The notes beneath the pieces are model-generated. The model was not told the DNA's origin, did no database searches, and saw nothing but the letters and a program-made list of their open reading frames with translations. From the NCBI RefSeq assembly GCF_900635815.1, contig NZ_LR134173.1, forward strand, positions 1,272,001 to 1,336,000: DNA of 64,000 nt, written 5' to 3'. A program made the position numbers and the translations under genes. Below are positions 8,664 to 18,809 of the stretch, in pieces (position 1 is the first letter of the stretch; each line of letters starts with the position of its first letter). Origin of the DNA: Legionella cherrii (lineage in GTDB: Bacteria; Pseudomonadota; Gammaproteobacteria; Legionellales; Legionellaceae).

Positions 8664-9945
8664 TCATAATTCTGATTGGGAGAGTTCAGGTGATGCTTGG
8701 ATTCTTCGGTTTTTTGCCCCCATTTCTCTCTTGATAAATGGTTGCCAGTGCCATAAAGGAATATCAAAATCATGTGCTTGAAATAACTCATTTAAATGAG
8801 AAATCAAGGCCTCTTTTTCTGGTAAATCAGGAGTGATTTGGATGGTGAAGTGATTTAAAGCCTGTTGCTGGATGGTGTAGTCATCAAATTGAAAAGGGAA
8901 CGATGCCATTTTTTGACGAATCAAATCAGCAAAAATGGGAAATAATTGGTTATTTTGGGTTGCATAACAAATATCACCTACACGACCTTCAATTCCTGCC
9001 AGCCGTGTAAAAATGCCTTTTGAAGGTTCCTCAATCAACACATCATCTAAACGATAGCGAATTATCGGTTGAGTGGTGCGCAACAGATCCGTAATGATAG
9101 GAACAAACCGGCGTTCATCCAGCCATTCTTTTTCAATAATTAAATATTCTTCATTCATTAATAAATGGTTATTTTCTTTATCACTGATGGCCAAAAAGCC
9201 TTCGGTGCATTGATAAACCTGTGCTACCTGACAATTGAAAGCCGTGCTTATAATTGCCTCATCGCGTGGCTCTAACACTTCCGCAACCGCGAATATTTTT
9301 TTAGGAGTAATCGATAAGCGGTGTTTTTCCCTAGCTAAGGCCAGTAATACAGAGGTTGGTGCCGATAAAATGGTAGGTTGGATTTCATTTAATCGATCTC
9401 GATGGGCTTCGAAATGATCAAGCAAATCAAAAAAATGAAATTGGATTTTTTTGCTTTTACTGAGGGTTGTGTAAAGTTTGCTATTTGCCCTGAGGAAAAA
9501 AGCAATGCACTCATTTTTCTTAAATCCTTCGGGTAACGCTTTAGCCAGTAAAATCCCCGCCCAGGCATCGCGCTCTTTCGCATTGGCTAGAAATAAACCG
9601 CGATTTCCTGATGTTCCAGAAGAAAGCCCCACTGCAATGCCATTGATTAAGGCAGAGAAATCGCGGGTTTTTTCTGCTTTTAATGCCAATTCCAAGGCGT
9701 GGTCTTTTTTGATGTTTGCCGTGTTTATTTCATCAAAATGGTGCATCATTATTTTTTTATTGATAATTGGCCACTCACTCAGGGGCTTATCCAGATAAGG
9801 TTGATAAAAAGAAGACTTGGCATAAAGTGGACTTGACTAACTTTTTAAATCTTTTTTCCTGGTAGGCAGACAATTGGTCACGTGATTTAAACCGTTTGCG
9901 AAGATAATGGGTTTTAAAATAATAATAAAGCAGCCTCAGTATCAT
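8664..9945 (-). pseudogene. F390-synthetase-like adenylate-forming enzyme, frameshifted
   Basis: Two reading frames together make one protein of about 427 aa. The first frame starts with the ATG at 9945 (MILRLLYYYFKTHYLRKRF), overlapping the MBL gene stop as ATGA. It loses register between about 9845 and 9815. The second frame is open across PLYAKSSFYQPYLDKPLSEW and continues through MMHHFDEINT to 8664. It carries the adenylating motif SSGTSGNRG, the RYRLDD motif and a C-terminal region like phenylacetate-CoA ligase/CapK-related enzymes. One extra base in the first segment explains the break. Known relatives activate a carboxylate as an acyl-adenylate; the substrate is unknown. The remaining 361-aa frame lacks only the first 50-70 residues, so residual function is not excluded. 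Confidence 0.75.
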
Positions 9946-10763
9946 CGTTGATTCTCCAAAAGGCGAGCACGGATGTGTTGACAATGAGAAGGAATAATAT
10001 CGATTTCTTTATTGTTTTTAAAAAGCTGCTGCAATTTTCTAATGGTTTGCTGGTACGCTTCTTTATTATCATGAATTAAATAAGTCAGATCACTTGGAAA
10101 AACGCCTTCCTTAAAAGATTCTTGATGCCAACAACTGTCTGCCACAAAGAACGTTTCTTGGGGCGCCTTAAAATACAGGCCGATTTGACCTTTAGCATGA
10201 CCTGGCAGAGGAATAGCAATAAGTTGTCCGTCATGAAACAGATCAAATCCAGTGGCAAAGGGTAGCAGGTTCGTTTCGAGTCGTACTTCATGTTCTAATA
10301 CGACCAGACGTTCATAAAAATCTTTTGGCAGTAGTCCGGGTAAAAATCCCTGCAACAATGCTTTGATTCCTGTTTTATGGCGTATGTCTTCTACCGCTTC
10401 GGCATGACAGAATATGCGTGCGTTAGGGAAGTCTTTTAAACCACCAATATGATCTGCATGAAAATGCGAAATCACAATACCCTTGATCTCCGCAGCTTGA
10501 ATATTTTTTTCCGCTAATTGTTCTTTAAGTGATTTTTTTAATTCCACGGGTGTTAAGCGTCTGTAGATGGAATAAGGAAATTTTTGGGTTAGTGTGTAGA
10601 ATCGATTGCTGTAGCCTGTATCAAAGAGGATGTATCCTTGCTCTGGGTGTTTGATTAAGGCACAAATTGCTGGATATTCGCGTTGTTTCCAACGCCCTTT
10701 TTTTAGGGTCATTCGCTCACAATGTCGGCAATAACCGGCTTCGAATAATTGATACTCTATCAT
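9942..10763 (-). CDS. MBL-fold metallohydrolase
   Basis: A 273-aa protein from the ATG at 10763, which overlaps the stop of the upstream epimerase frame (ATGA); its own stop overlaps the next start the same way. It has the metallo-beta-lactamase signature SHFHADHIGG (about residue 111), then GHAKGQIGLY, VADSCWH with the bridging Asp, and a late PSHCQH. It binds two metals and hydrolyses ester, thioester or lactone bonds. The N-terminus has a Cys/His cluster (YCRHCERM). It is intact although both flanking genes in this operon are broken. In context it would be the hydrolase of a small acyl-metabolite pathway, an inference from gene order. Confidence 0.82.
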   Translation of the reverse strand: MIEYQLFEAGYCRHCERMTLKKGRWKQREYPAICALIKHPEQGYILFDTGYSNRFYTLTQKFPYSIYRRLTPVELKKSLKEQLAEKNIQAAEIKGIVISHFHADHIGGLKDFPNARIFCHAEAVEDIRHKTGIKALLQGFLPGLLPKDFYERLVVLEHEVRLETNLLPFATGFDLFHDGQLIAIPLPGHAKGQIGLYFKAPQETFFVADSCWHQESFKEGVFPSDLTYLIHDNKEAYQQTIRKLQQLFKNNKEIDIIPSHCQHIRARLLENQR

Positions 10764-11746
10764 GCTCTTTGATACCACGTTGCAAAACGTTCTATGCCTT
10801 GATTAATACTGATCTTGGGTTGATAGCCCAAATCCCTTTGTGCTGCTTCAATATTTAAAGTTTGCCCCATACATAAAACTGCTGCACTGTAGCGAGTCAG
10901 ACGAGGCTCTTTTCCCAGTTAATGAAAGGTGATGTAGTTTTTCCATTGAGGCTGCATATATTTTTGCAAGCGAGTAAGGAATAAATTTGGGTCGAAAAGG
11001 TTTTTGTAATGCCGCTAAAAAGCTCAGTAAGAATCGTGATTAGAGCGGCGTGGCTCAGCATTGGTTATATTGTATTTCTTGCCGCAAAATCGTCGATCTG
11101 CCTGTGCTGCAAGCAGCAAACTGTCTACTACATTTTCGACATAAGTAATGTCGATTAGATTTTGTCCAGTACCAATAATGGGCAGAATGCCATTTTTTTC
11201 ATTTGAAGTATGCGAGGTAAAATGGCGCGATCATAGGGGCCAAAAATCGCACGTGGACGTAAGGTGATCACATCCAAATCGCGTTCTCTATGGGCCTTAT
11301 CAATGAGGGATTCAGCGAGTAGCTTGGTTTTTACATAATAATTGGCAGGTTTCAGGGGCAATAAGGAGTCTTCTTTTATATTATGTTGTTCCGTGAAATT
11401 AAAATAGATACTTGGTGATGAAACATGAACTAATCGGGCATTTGGGGGCGTCGCTGCAATGACATGTTGTGTGCCGAGTACATTGGCGTTATAAAAGTCA
11501 TTATAACGTCCCCAAGGGCTAGAAAGAGCGGCACAGTGAAAAATGGTTTGGGCATCTTGTGCAATTCCTTTTAACTTTTCTTTATCGAGTAAGTCTACAG
11601 CAATGAATTGAGCACCGAATTGGCTAATCAATTTGCCAAGTTGTTCGTTGCGCCCCAAAGCGATGACTTCATAACCGTCTGCTACTAATCGCTGAGTCAA
11701 GCCTTAGTCCCAGACAACCTGTGGCACCAGTAACAACGCATACCAT
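10760..11746 (-). pseudogene. NAD-dependent epimerase/3beta-HSD-like gene, multiply frameshifted
   Basis: The original start is the ATG at 11746 (MVCVVTGATGCLGLRL), 3 bp after the ketoacyl synthase stop, and the end is TGA at 10762-10760. At least five breaks are visible. One extra base lies near 11700, just after GLRL. The A-run at 11193-11199 has 7 A where 8 restore KMKKNGILPI. There is another shift near 11060-11040, and in-frame stops if frame is not changed. A fourth run, near 10917, has one A too many before EPRLTRYS. Fragments read as Rossmann GATGxxG, YYVKTK active-site, DITYVENVVDSLLLA and ending GIERFATWYQRA. This is an extended SDR of the epimerase/3beta-hydroxysteroid dehydrogenase group, now a pseudogene. 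Confidence 0.85.
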
Positions 11747-11748
11747 AT

Positions 11749-12735
11749 TTAATACTCCATAATTATGCCACCAGCTGCTAAACCAGCACCGGTACCCATT
11801 AAGAGTACTAATTGTCCACGGTGTAATTGTTTGCTGTCAATTAAAGTGCTTAATGCAGTGGGGATAGATGCTGCAATTTGATTTCCATGATTAGAATAAA
11901 TTGAAACAAATTTTTCAGTTGGAATATTCACTCTCTTTTGTATGTGGCGCATCGCCAGCAAGCTTGCTTGATGAGGGATAAACCAATCAATATCACTCAG
12001 GGTTAATTTGGCTTTGCTTAAAAGATTTTCCACCAAACTATCGACTAGTTTAGCGGCTAATTTAAATACTTTTTTACCATCCATATAAAACAGACCTTGT
12101 TCTAAGTTCTTCAGTGGGTTTTTTGCAGGCAAACGTGTACCACCTGCTTCAATTTGGCAAAAAGTGGCACCAATACTATGCGTTTCATGATGTGATGATA
12201 AAATTCGATGTGTTCCATCGCTTTTTTCAAGTACACATGCTGCAGCCCCATCACCAAAAATGGTGCATGTTTCCATGTCTTGCCAGTTTAGTCCCGCTGA
12301 AGCAATGTCACTGGACACAATAAGTACTCGTTTATATCGGCCTCCCTCAACGAGATAGGAGGCAATATCCAAGGCATTAATGAAGCTGAGACACGTACTA
12401 TTGATATCAAAACAAGCAATTCCCGTGTGCCCTAGCCCTAATTGTTTCTGAATTAATGCAGAGGTACAAGGAATTGCTTGCTCACTCACTCCACAAGCAC
12501 TGATGATGGCATCAAGCTCTGTGAGTTCAATATTGGCTTGCTGTACTGCAATCAATGCAGCCTGTGCTCCCATATAAGAAGTTGTTTCATCAGGGGAAGC
12601 AAAGTGGCGTGAGATTAAGCCGGATTTTTTTTGTACACTTCCGGCGGGTAAATTTAGTTGACTATCCAGTTCTGACGATAGAACTTTTTTTCGGGGTAGA
12701 TAACGTCCCATTCCTGTAATTTTTACAGCAGGCAT
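11749..12735 (-). CDS. 3-oxoacyl-ACP synthase III-like (KAS III / OleA-like) enzyme
   Basis: A thiolase-fold condensing enzyme of 328 aa. I chose the ATG at 12735 because AAGGA lies 7 nt upstream and the FabH family begins here (VKITGMGRYLP); an ATG at 12759 is possible. Catalytic residues are visible: Cys in NSTCLSF (about 113), His in FIPHQAS (about 255) and Asn in YSNHGN (about 285). It is intact and first in a four-gene minus-strand operon with an epimerase-like SDR, an MBL hydrolase and an adenylating enzyme. This points to a dedicated acyl-condensation product rather than bulk fatty acid synthesis. The 12736-12911 gap before the divergent efflux gene must hold both promoters. Confidence 0.85.
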   Translation of the reverse strand: MPAVKITGMGRYLPRKKVLSSELDSQLNLPAGSVQKKSGLISRHFASPDETTSYMGAQAALIAVQQANIELTELDAIISACGVSEQAIPCTSALIQKQLGLGHTGIACFDINSTCLSFINALDIASYLVEGGRYKRVLIVSSDIASAGLNWQDMETCTIFGDGAAACVLEKSDGTHRILSSHHETHSIGATFCQIEAGGTRLPAKNPLKNLEQGLFYMDGKKVFKLAAKLVDSLVENLLSKAKLTLSDIDWFIPHQASLLAMRHIQKRVNIPTEKFVSIYSNHGNQIAASIPTALSTLIDSKQLHRGQLVLLMGTGAGLAAGGIIMEY

Positions 12736-12911
12736 ACTCAATTCCTTCATTGCTTCCATCGTGATACTCGAAATGTTACAGAAATGGAAGATAATAGAAG
12801 GGCATTATACTGTGTGGTTATTTGTTAATCAAACATGAAGTGTTGGAATGGAGGTAACAATTACACTGTCAACCCTTTCCAATCCATGATAAATTAACCA
12901 GTATTCATTGA

Positions 12912-14423
12912 ATGATTCGCAAAGGATTGTGGTTAGTGTTTAACCTGAGACAACATGTAAGTGTATTTATTTTGGTTTTGCTGAGTACCGTTCTGCAAAC
13001 CTCGTGTAAGGTTGGCCCTAATTTTCAGTCACCCACGCCACCCAAAGTCAAAAGACTTACGGAAACACCACTACCCAAAAAAACGGTAGGTACTCGCGGT
13101 GCAGGTGGTCAAGCACAAGCTTTTATCACTAATGAGGACATTCCTTTATTGTGGTGGGAATTGTATCGTTCTCCTGAAATTAATCAGCTCATTCGTAAAG
13201 GCTTAGCACATAGCCCTAATTTAGCTGCAGCATCTGCTGCTTTGCGTCAAGCTCAGGAAAACTTGAAGCAGCAAATTGGCAATTCAATGTTTCCTTCAGT
13301 CGATGTGACGAACCTTATGGAAACGCAACGTTACTCCGGTGCCCAAATTGGTATCCCAAATGAAACCGCCATATTTACCATCTATTATACCTCATTTAAT
13401 TTATCTTATACTTTGGATGTTTTTGGTGGTGCGCGGCGTCAAATTGAAGCATTAGGTGCCCAGGTTGATTATCAGCAATTTCAAGTGATTGCTGCTTATC
13501 TGACCCTGACTGCTAATATCGTTACTACTTCAGTGGCCATTGCATCATATCAAGCACAAATTGATGCAACTGTTGACCTTATTAAGGCGGAGCAAGGGAT
13601 TCTTGATATTTTAAATAATCAGTATCGTTTGGGGGGCGTGTCACAAGAAAATATATTGACACAACAAACCTTGCTTGAACAATCAAAAGCAACATTACCC
13701 CCATTACAAAAAAGTCTATCCCAAGCCAAACATACCTTAGCGGCACTTGTGGGCACATTTCCGGATGAACCCTTACCCGTTATTCGTTTAGACCGATTAA
13801 AATTACCTATTGAGTTACCGGTAAGCTTACCTTCGAATCTTGTTCGTCAACGCCCCGATGTGCGTGCATCGGAAGCATCGCTTCATCAGGCTTGCGCAAA
13901 TATTGGCGTAGCAACAGCCAATTTATTCCCGCAATTTACTCTAAATGCCAATGAGGGATGGCTTGGTACTACCTTTTCAGGCCTTTACAGTGCAAAAAAT
14001 AATGTGTGGTCTGTTGCGCCCCAGGTGATGCAACCTTTATTTCATGCAGGGGCATTACTGGCACAGCGACGTGCGGCGATCGCAGCCTATCAGCAAGCTT
14101 GGGCTCAGTACCGACAAACTGTATTGCAAGCTTTTCAAAATGTAGCCGATGTTTTAAGAGGTTTGGAAGTAGATGCGCGCACATTACAAGCGCAAATTAG
14201 GGCTGAAGATGCAGCACGCGCTTCCCTAAATCTCACCCTCAAACAATATCGGTTAGGTGGTGTAAGTTATATCAATTTATTAAACGCGCAACAGCAGTAC
14301 CAACAGGCTCGAATTAATCGTATTCAGGCACAAGCTGCGCGTTACAGTGATACAGCCGCATTATTCCAGGCGTTAGGCGGGGGCTGGTGGCATAAACCTT
14401 GGTGCGTCAAAGAGTGTCTATGA
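12912..14423 (+). CDS. NodT-type outer-membrane efflux lipoprotein
   Basis: A 503-aa outer-membrane factor, first gene of an RND pump operon. Its signal peptide ends in VLQTSC (acylated Cys about residue 32), followed by KVGPNFQSP. Conserved LVRQRPDVRASEASL lies at about 312, ANLFPQFTLNANEGW follows, and the C-terminus is ALGGGWWHKP. Its stop overlaps the start of the adaptor gene (ATGA). It is a paralogue of the lipoprotein at 42631-44109, which shares the SCKVGPNF start, the following TVG..GQ.Q.F block and the LGGGWW end. It provides the exit duct for the downstream RND pump. Confidence 0.9.
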   Translation: MIRKGLWLVFNLRQHVSVFILVLLSTVLQTSCKVGPNFQSPTPPKVKRLTETPLPKKTVGTRGAGGQAQAFITNEDIPLLWWELYRSPEINQLIRKGLAHSPNLAAASAALRQAQENLKQQIGNSMFPSVDVTNLMETQRYSGAQIGIPNETAIFTIYYTSFNLSYTLDVFGGARRQIEALGAQVDYQQFQVIAAYLTLTANIVTTSVAIASYQAQIDATVDLIKAEQGILDILNNQYRLGGVSQENILTQQTLLEQSKATLPPLQKSLSQAKHTLAALVGTFPDEPLPVIRLDRLKLPIELPVSLPSNLVRQRPDVRASEASLHQACANIGVATANLFPQFTLNANEGWLGTTFSGLYSAKNNVWSVAPQVMQPLFHAGALLAQRRAAIAAYQQAWAQYRQTVLQAFQNVADVLRGLEVDARTLQAQIRAEDAARASLNLTLKQYRLGGVSYINLLNAQQQYQQARINRIQAQAARYSDTAALFQALGGGWWHKPWCVKECL

Positions 14424-15571
14424 TGAAAGAGATATTTTTAAAAAAACAAATGATTATTATGTTGGTTGCAGTGGGCATCTTGTTTGGCTTGATTTTTGGT
14501 TGGAAGGCAATTGGTAACTATATGATGAGCCAATATTTTCTGCAGATGAAATCACCTGCAGTTACCGTGTCCACGATGAAAGTCGAAACTTCCTTGTGGC
14601 AACCTACCCTGAAATCGGTGGGGAGCATGCGTGCACGGCTGGGTGTGAATGTCACAACAGAGCTAGCGGGTATGGTGCAAACAATCTTGTTTACCCCAGG
14701 TGCCCTAGTCAAAAAGGGGGCTGTTTTGGCGCAATTAAATGCCGATGCAGAACTGGGACAATTACGGTCATTACAAGCACAGGTTGAATTAGCAAAAATT
14801 ACTTATAAGCGTGATAAGGCACAATATGCGGTTCGGGCAGTGAGTAGGCAAACGGTAGATACTGATGAGTGGAATCTCAGGAATTTAGAGGCTCAAGTTG
14901 CCCAACAAGCTGCAACTGTTCAAAAAAAGACAATACGCGCACCTTTTGCAGGTCAATTAGGGATCAACAACATTAATCCAGGACAGTATCTTAACGTAGG
15001 GGACACGGTAACCACATTACAGGCGTTAGATCCGCTTTATGCTGATTTTTATTTGCCACAACAAGATTTAGCGCAGTTAAAAGTGGGACAAACTGTGAAG
15101 GTTGTTACTGATACTTTTCCCGAGAAAGTATTTTTGGGAAAAATTACCACTATAGAACCTATTGTCGATAGTGCAACTCGTAATGTGCAGGTAGAGGCGA
15201 CTATCCCTAATCCTGATTATTTGTTGAAGCCAGGTATGTTTACTCGTGTTGAAGTGGAAACTGGGGCAAAAGAAAGCCATCTAACCTTACCGCAGTCAGC
15301 GATTAGTTTTAATCCCTATGGTGATATTGTTTTTTTGGTGAAACAAAGCGATCAAAAAGATAAGAATAATAAACCAATCCTTGTGGTCAAACAGGTTTTT
15401 GTTACTGTTGGAGAGACGCGGGGGGATCAAATTGCTGTGCTTAAAGGATTGCATGAGGGTGATATTGTGGTAACCAGTGGCCAATTAAAACTTAAAAATG
15501 GTAGTAATGTTCTTATTAATAATAAGATACAGCCCAGTAATGAGGCATCACCAAAAGTCGCTGAGCGGTAA
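14420..15571 (+). CDS. RND periplasmic adaptor (membrane fusion protein)
   Basis: A 383-aa adaptor from the ATG at 14420, overlapping the TGA of the outer-membrane factor gene. An upstream TTG at 14399 is in frame but less likely. It has one N-terminal TM helix (about 7-25), then VTVSTMKVETSLWQPTLKSVGSMRA. A short coiled-coil hairpin, the lipoyl motif KTIRAPFAGQLGINNINPGQYL and beta-barrel domains (QALDPLYADFYLPQQDLAQL) follow. It lacks a lipobox, so it is anchored by the TM helix, as in MexH/VexC-like adaptors. It bridges the pump and duct. Confidence 0.88.
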   Translation: MMKEIFLKKQMIIMLVAVGILFGLIFGWKAIGNYMMSQYFLQMKSPAVTVSTMKVETSLWQPTLKSVGSMRARLGVNVTTELAGMVQTILFTPGALVKKGAVLAQLNADAELGQLRSLQAQVELAKITYKRDKAQYAVRAVSRQTVDTDEWNLRNLEAQVAQQAATVQKKTIRAPFAGQLGINNINPGQYLNVGDTVTTLQALDPLYADFYLPQQDLAQLKVGQTVKVVTDTFPEKVFLGKITTIEPIVDSATRNVQVEATIPNPDYLLKPGMFTRVEVETGAKESHLTLPQSAISFNPYGDIVFLVKQSDQKDKNNKPILVVKQVFVTVGETRGDQIAVLKGLHEGDIVVTSGQLKLKNGSNVLINNKIQPSNEASPKVAER

Positions 15572-15610
15572 TAATGCAATCCCAGTTTAGCTAACGTGAT
15601 CCGGGGAACT

Positions 15611-15657
15611 GAAGACATGAAGTAAACTTACAAGTCCTGGTTCGGGCTTGTGTCTTC
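15611..15657 (+). other. Inverted repeat in the adaptor-pump intergenic leader
   Basis: The 148-bp gap between adaptor and RND pump genes contains nested inverted repeats: GAAGACA with TGTCTTC outside, and ACAAGTCC with GGGCTTGT (one G-U pair) inside. No T-run follows, so it does not look like a terminator. It may tune mRNA stability or expression of the pump relative to the adaptor, which is speculative. Confidence 0.35.
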
Positions 15658-15719
15658 ACCAAGGTGCGATGAACCATGAAGTGAGCAGTTTAGATAAAGA
15701 ATAATCTAAGGATTAGAGA

Positions 15720-18700
15720 ATGCGGTTTACCGATATTTTTATTAAAAGACCTGTACTGGCTACGGTGATCAGCTTGATGCTTTTAGCAATGGGCTTACGT
15801 TCTATTGGTTCTTTACCCATTATGCAATATCCATTTACTGAAAATGCTATTGTCACTGTAACTACCACTTATACTGGTGCAGATCCTGATATTATTGCTG
15901 GTTTTATTACTACGCCACTTGAAAACTCCATTGCTCAAGCAAATGGAATTGATTACATGACTTCCATCAGCTCTCCGAGTACGAGTACGATTACAGTAAA
16001 CCTTCTTCTCAATTATGATCCACTCAAAGCTTTGTCCGACATTACTACTAAAGTGAATGCGGTACTGAATCAACTTCCCAAAAACGCACAAACACCGGTG
16101 ATCACCGTTTCAGTAGGGCAAACCATTGATTCTATGTATATTGGCTTTTATAGCGATGAATTACCGATTAATAAAATTACAGACTATCTAATCCGGGTAG
16201 TACAGCCTAAATTACAGGCAGTTAATGGGGTTCAAAATGCTCAAATTCTAGGGAATCAAACTTTTGCCCTGCGCGCGTGGTTGGATCCCGTTAAACTTGC
16301 AGGATATGGAATTTCCGCAGCAGAAGTTGGAACTGCGCTCGCAAATAATAATTTTATTTCTGCAGTGGGCCGTACTGATGGGCAAATGTTCATCCAAAAT
16401 CTGACTTCGGGTACTAATCTATCGGATGTAAACCAATTCAAGAAAATGGTAATTAAAGCTCAAAATGGGGCGATTATTCGTTTGGAAGACGTGGCTAAAG
16501 TCAGCCTAGGGGCAGAAAATTATAATTCTGCAGTGAGTTTTGATGGGCGAACAGCAGTATATATTGGGATTGTTGTAGCACCTTCAGCCAATCTTTTGAC
16601 CGTAATTAATGAGATTAAAAAAATATTTCCCAGTATCCAGGAACAATTTCCCCAAGGTCTACAGGGAAAAATTGTATATGATGCCAGTTTATTTGTTAAT
16701 TCTTCGATAAATGAAGTAATCTTTTCCTTATTAGAGGCTTTTTTAATTGTCACTGCGGTCATTTTTATTTTTCTTGGCTCAATTCGCTCGGTTGTTATTC
16801 CTATAGTTGCTATTCCCTTATCTTTGATCGGAGCATTTTGGATGATGCTCATTTTGGGGTATTCAATTAACCTGCTTACTTTGTTGGCCTTGGTTTTGGC
16901 TATAGGATTGGTAGTTGATGATGCAATTATTGTTGTTGAAAACGTGCAACGCCATATAGAAGAAGGACAAACACGGTTTAAAGCCGCTTTATTAGGCGCG
17001 CGTGAGTTAGCGAATCCCATTATTGCGATTACGGTCGTTTTAATTGCTGTTTATTTACCCATTGGCTTTATGGGTGGATTAACCGGCGCTTTATTTACCG
17101 AGTTTGCTTTTACACTCGCGGGTGCGGTTACTGTTTCGGCTGTAATTGCATTAACTTTATCGCCAATGATGTGTTCCAAATTGCTTAAAATGGGAGATGG
17201 AGCGGCTAAAGGGCGTTTTATGACGTATGTCGATGATTCCTTTACAAAACTTGAACATTTTTATAAACGAATTTTATCTGCTACATTAAATCACTTGCCA
17301 GTAGTCATTGTCTTTGCAATCATCATTCTTCTCAGTAATTATTTTCTTTTTATTACTTCAGAGACTGAATTGGCCCCCCAAGAAGATATGGGTATTGTCA
17401 TTGCTCAGGTGACTTCATCAGCGAACGCTTCTCTCGCTCAAACACAACTTTCTGCCAATGCAGTAAATGACATTTTTAGACAGTTTCCAGAAACCGATCA
17501 CATTTTCCAAGTTGATGGTTACCAAGGATTAAATACATCCATCATCGGTATGGTTTTAAAGCCTTGGGATCAACGCACACGAACCTCCAATGATTTAGAG
17601 CCCCTGGTTCAAAATGAACTCAATAAAATTGCTGGAGCCAAGGTAGCAGCCTTTCAATTACCTTCATTACCTGGAGGTGGAAGTGGATTGCCTATCCAAT
17701 TTGTTATTACAACTACAGAAACGTTTGAAAAATTAAATATTGTGTTACAGCGTGTTTTAGAGAAAGCGGATGAGGCCGGTATTTTTGCTTATATTAATCC
17801 TGATCTCAAAATCGACCAAATACAGACAAAAATTAATTTAGATCGGGATAAAATATCTCAGTTTGGTTTGACCATGCAGGATCTTGGCGATGTATTTGGA
17901 GCCGCCTTAAGTGAAGGCTATATCAATTATTTTGATCTAGCAGGCCGCTCTTATCAGGTAATTCCTCAGGTCATGCGGGCTACACGATTAAACCCGGATC
18001 AAATATTGAATTATTATATTAAAACTTCTTCGGGAGCCTCAATACCTCTTGCCACGGTTGCTAATTTGCAAAGACAAGTTGTTCCTGAATCATTAAACCA
18101 TTTTCAACAACTTAATTCCGCCACAATTTCTGCGGTTGCCTTTCCTGGTATCTCTATGGGCAAAGCGTTGGGTACGCTTGCCAATATTGCCAAACAAGTT
18201 CTCCCTCAAGGTTATTACATCGATTATGCTGCTCAATCACGTCAATTCATTCAGGAAGGCTCCAGTCTGATTGTTACTTTTTTCTTTGCTTTAATCATTA
18301 TCTTTTTATCATTGTCAGCCTTATTTGAAAGCTTTCGTGATCCTCTTATCGTTTTGATTAGTGTGCCTATGTCGATTTGTGGGGCCATGATTTTTATCAG
18401 TTTAGGGATAGGTGATGCCACACTGAATATTTATAGTGAGGTGGGACTGGTTACACTGATTGGGCTTATCAGCAAGCATGGCATTTTAATTGTGCAATTT
18501 GCCAATGACTTACAGGCAAGTGGGCAAAAAAAGTTAGATGCCATACAAGCCGCAGCGGCAATTCGATTGCGCCCTATTTTGATGACTACCGCGGCAATGG
18601 TTTTAGGTGTTATCCCATTGATTTTTGCTACAGGGGCTGGTGCGGAGAGCCGTTACAATATTGGTCTAGTCATTGCAACGGGAATTTCGATAGGTACCTT

Positions 18701-18803
18701 GTTTACGCTTTTTGTGGTGCCTTCAATGTATTTGTTATTAGCGGCAGATCATTCAGAAATAGCAGCAGCAGAGCATTTAGAGGATGAAGAATCTTTTGGG
18801 TAA
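15720..18803 (+). CDS. RND multidrug efflux pump (HAE1 family)
   Basis: A 1027-aa inner-membrane proton antiporter, about the usual AcrB/MexB-family length. It starts at an ATG 7 nt after AAGGA. TM1 (FIKRPVLATVISLMLLAMGL) is followed by the large periplasmic domain. The helix-4 motif LVLAIGLVVDDAIIVVENV carries the paired Asp residues of the proton relay. The second half repeats the fold, with GLISKHGILIVQFAND containing the relay Lys. It completes a duct-adaptor-pump operon at 12912-18803. It resembles the MexF/MdtB/AcrD-like clade, but substrate range cannot be inferred. No regulator gene lies next to it. Confidence 0.93.
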   Translation: MRFTDIFIKRPVLATVISLMLLAMGLRSIGSLPIMQYPFTENAIVTVTTTYTGADPDIIAGFITTPLENSIAQANGIDYMTSISSPSTSTITVNLLLNYDPLKALSDITTKVNAVLNQLPKNAQTPVITVSVGQTIDSMYIGFYSDELPINKITDYLIRVVQPKLQAVNGVQNAQILGNQTFALRAWLDPVKLAGYGISAAEVGTALANNNFISAVGRTDGQMFIQNLTSGTNLSDVNQFKKMVIKAQNGAIIRLEDVAKVSLGAENYNSAVSFDGRTAVYIGIVVAPSANLLTVINEIKKIFPSIQEQFPQGLQGKIVYDASLFVNSSINEVIFSLLEAFLIVTAVIFIFLGSIRSVVIPIVAIPLSLIGAFWMMLILGYSINLLTLLALVLAIGLVVDDAIIVVENVQRHIEEGQTRFKAALLGARELANPIIAITVVLIAVYLPIGFMGGLTGALFTEFAFTLAGAVTVSAVIALTLSPMMCSKLLKMGDGAAKGRFMTYVDDSFTKLEHFYKRILSATLNHLPVVIVFAIIILLSNYFLFITSETELAPQEDMGIVIAQVTSSANASLAQTQLSANAVNDIFRQFPETDHIFQVDGYQGLNTSIIGMVLKPWDQRTRTSNDLEPLVQNELNKIAGAKVAAFQLPSLPGGGSGLPIQFVITTTETFEKLNIVLQRVLEKADEAGIFAYINPDLKIDQIQTKINLDRDKISQFGLTMQDLGDVFGAALSEGYINYFDLAGRSYQVIPQVMRATRLNPDQILNYYIKTSSGASIPLATVANLQRQVVPESLNHFQQLNSATISAVAFPGISMGKALGTLANIAKQVLPQGYYIDYAAQSRQFIQEGSSLIVTFFFALIIIFLSLSALFESFRDPLIVLISVPMSICGAMIFISLGIGDATLNIYSEVGLVTLIGLISKHGILIVQFANDLQASGQKKLDAIQAAAAIRLRPILMTTAAMVLGVIPLIFATGAGAESRYNIGLVIATGISIGTLFTLFVVPSMYLLLAADHSEIAAAEHLEDEESFG

Positions 18804-18809
18804 ATAAAA

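Noticed and set aside
16520..17020. 166-codon open frame on the minus strand
   Set aside because: It is the shadow of the highly conserved RND pump gene and shows no family resemblance.
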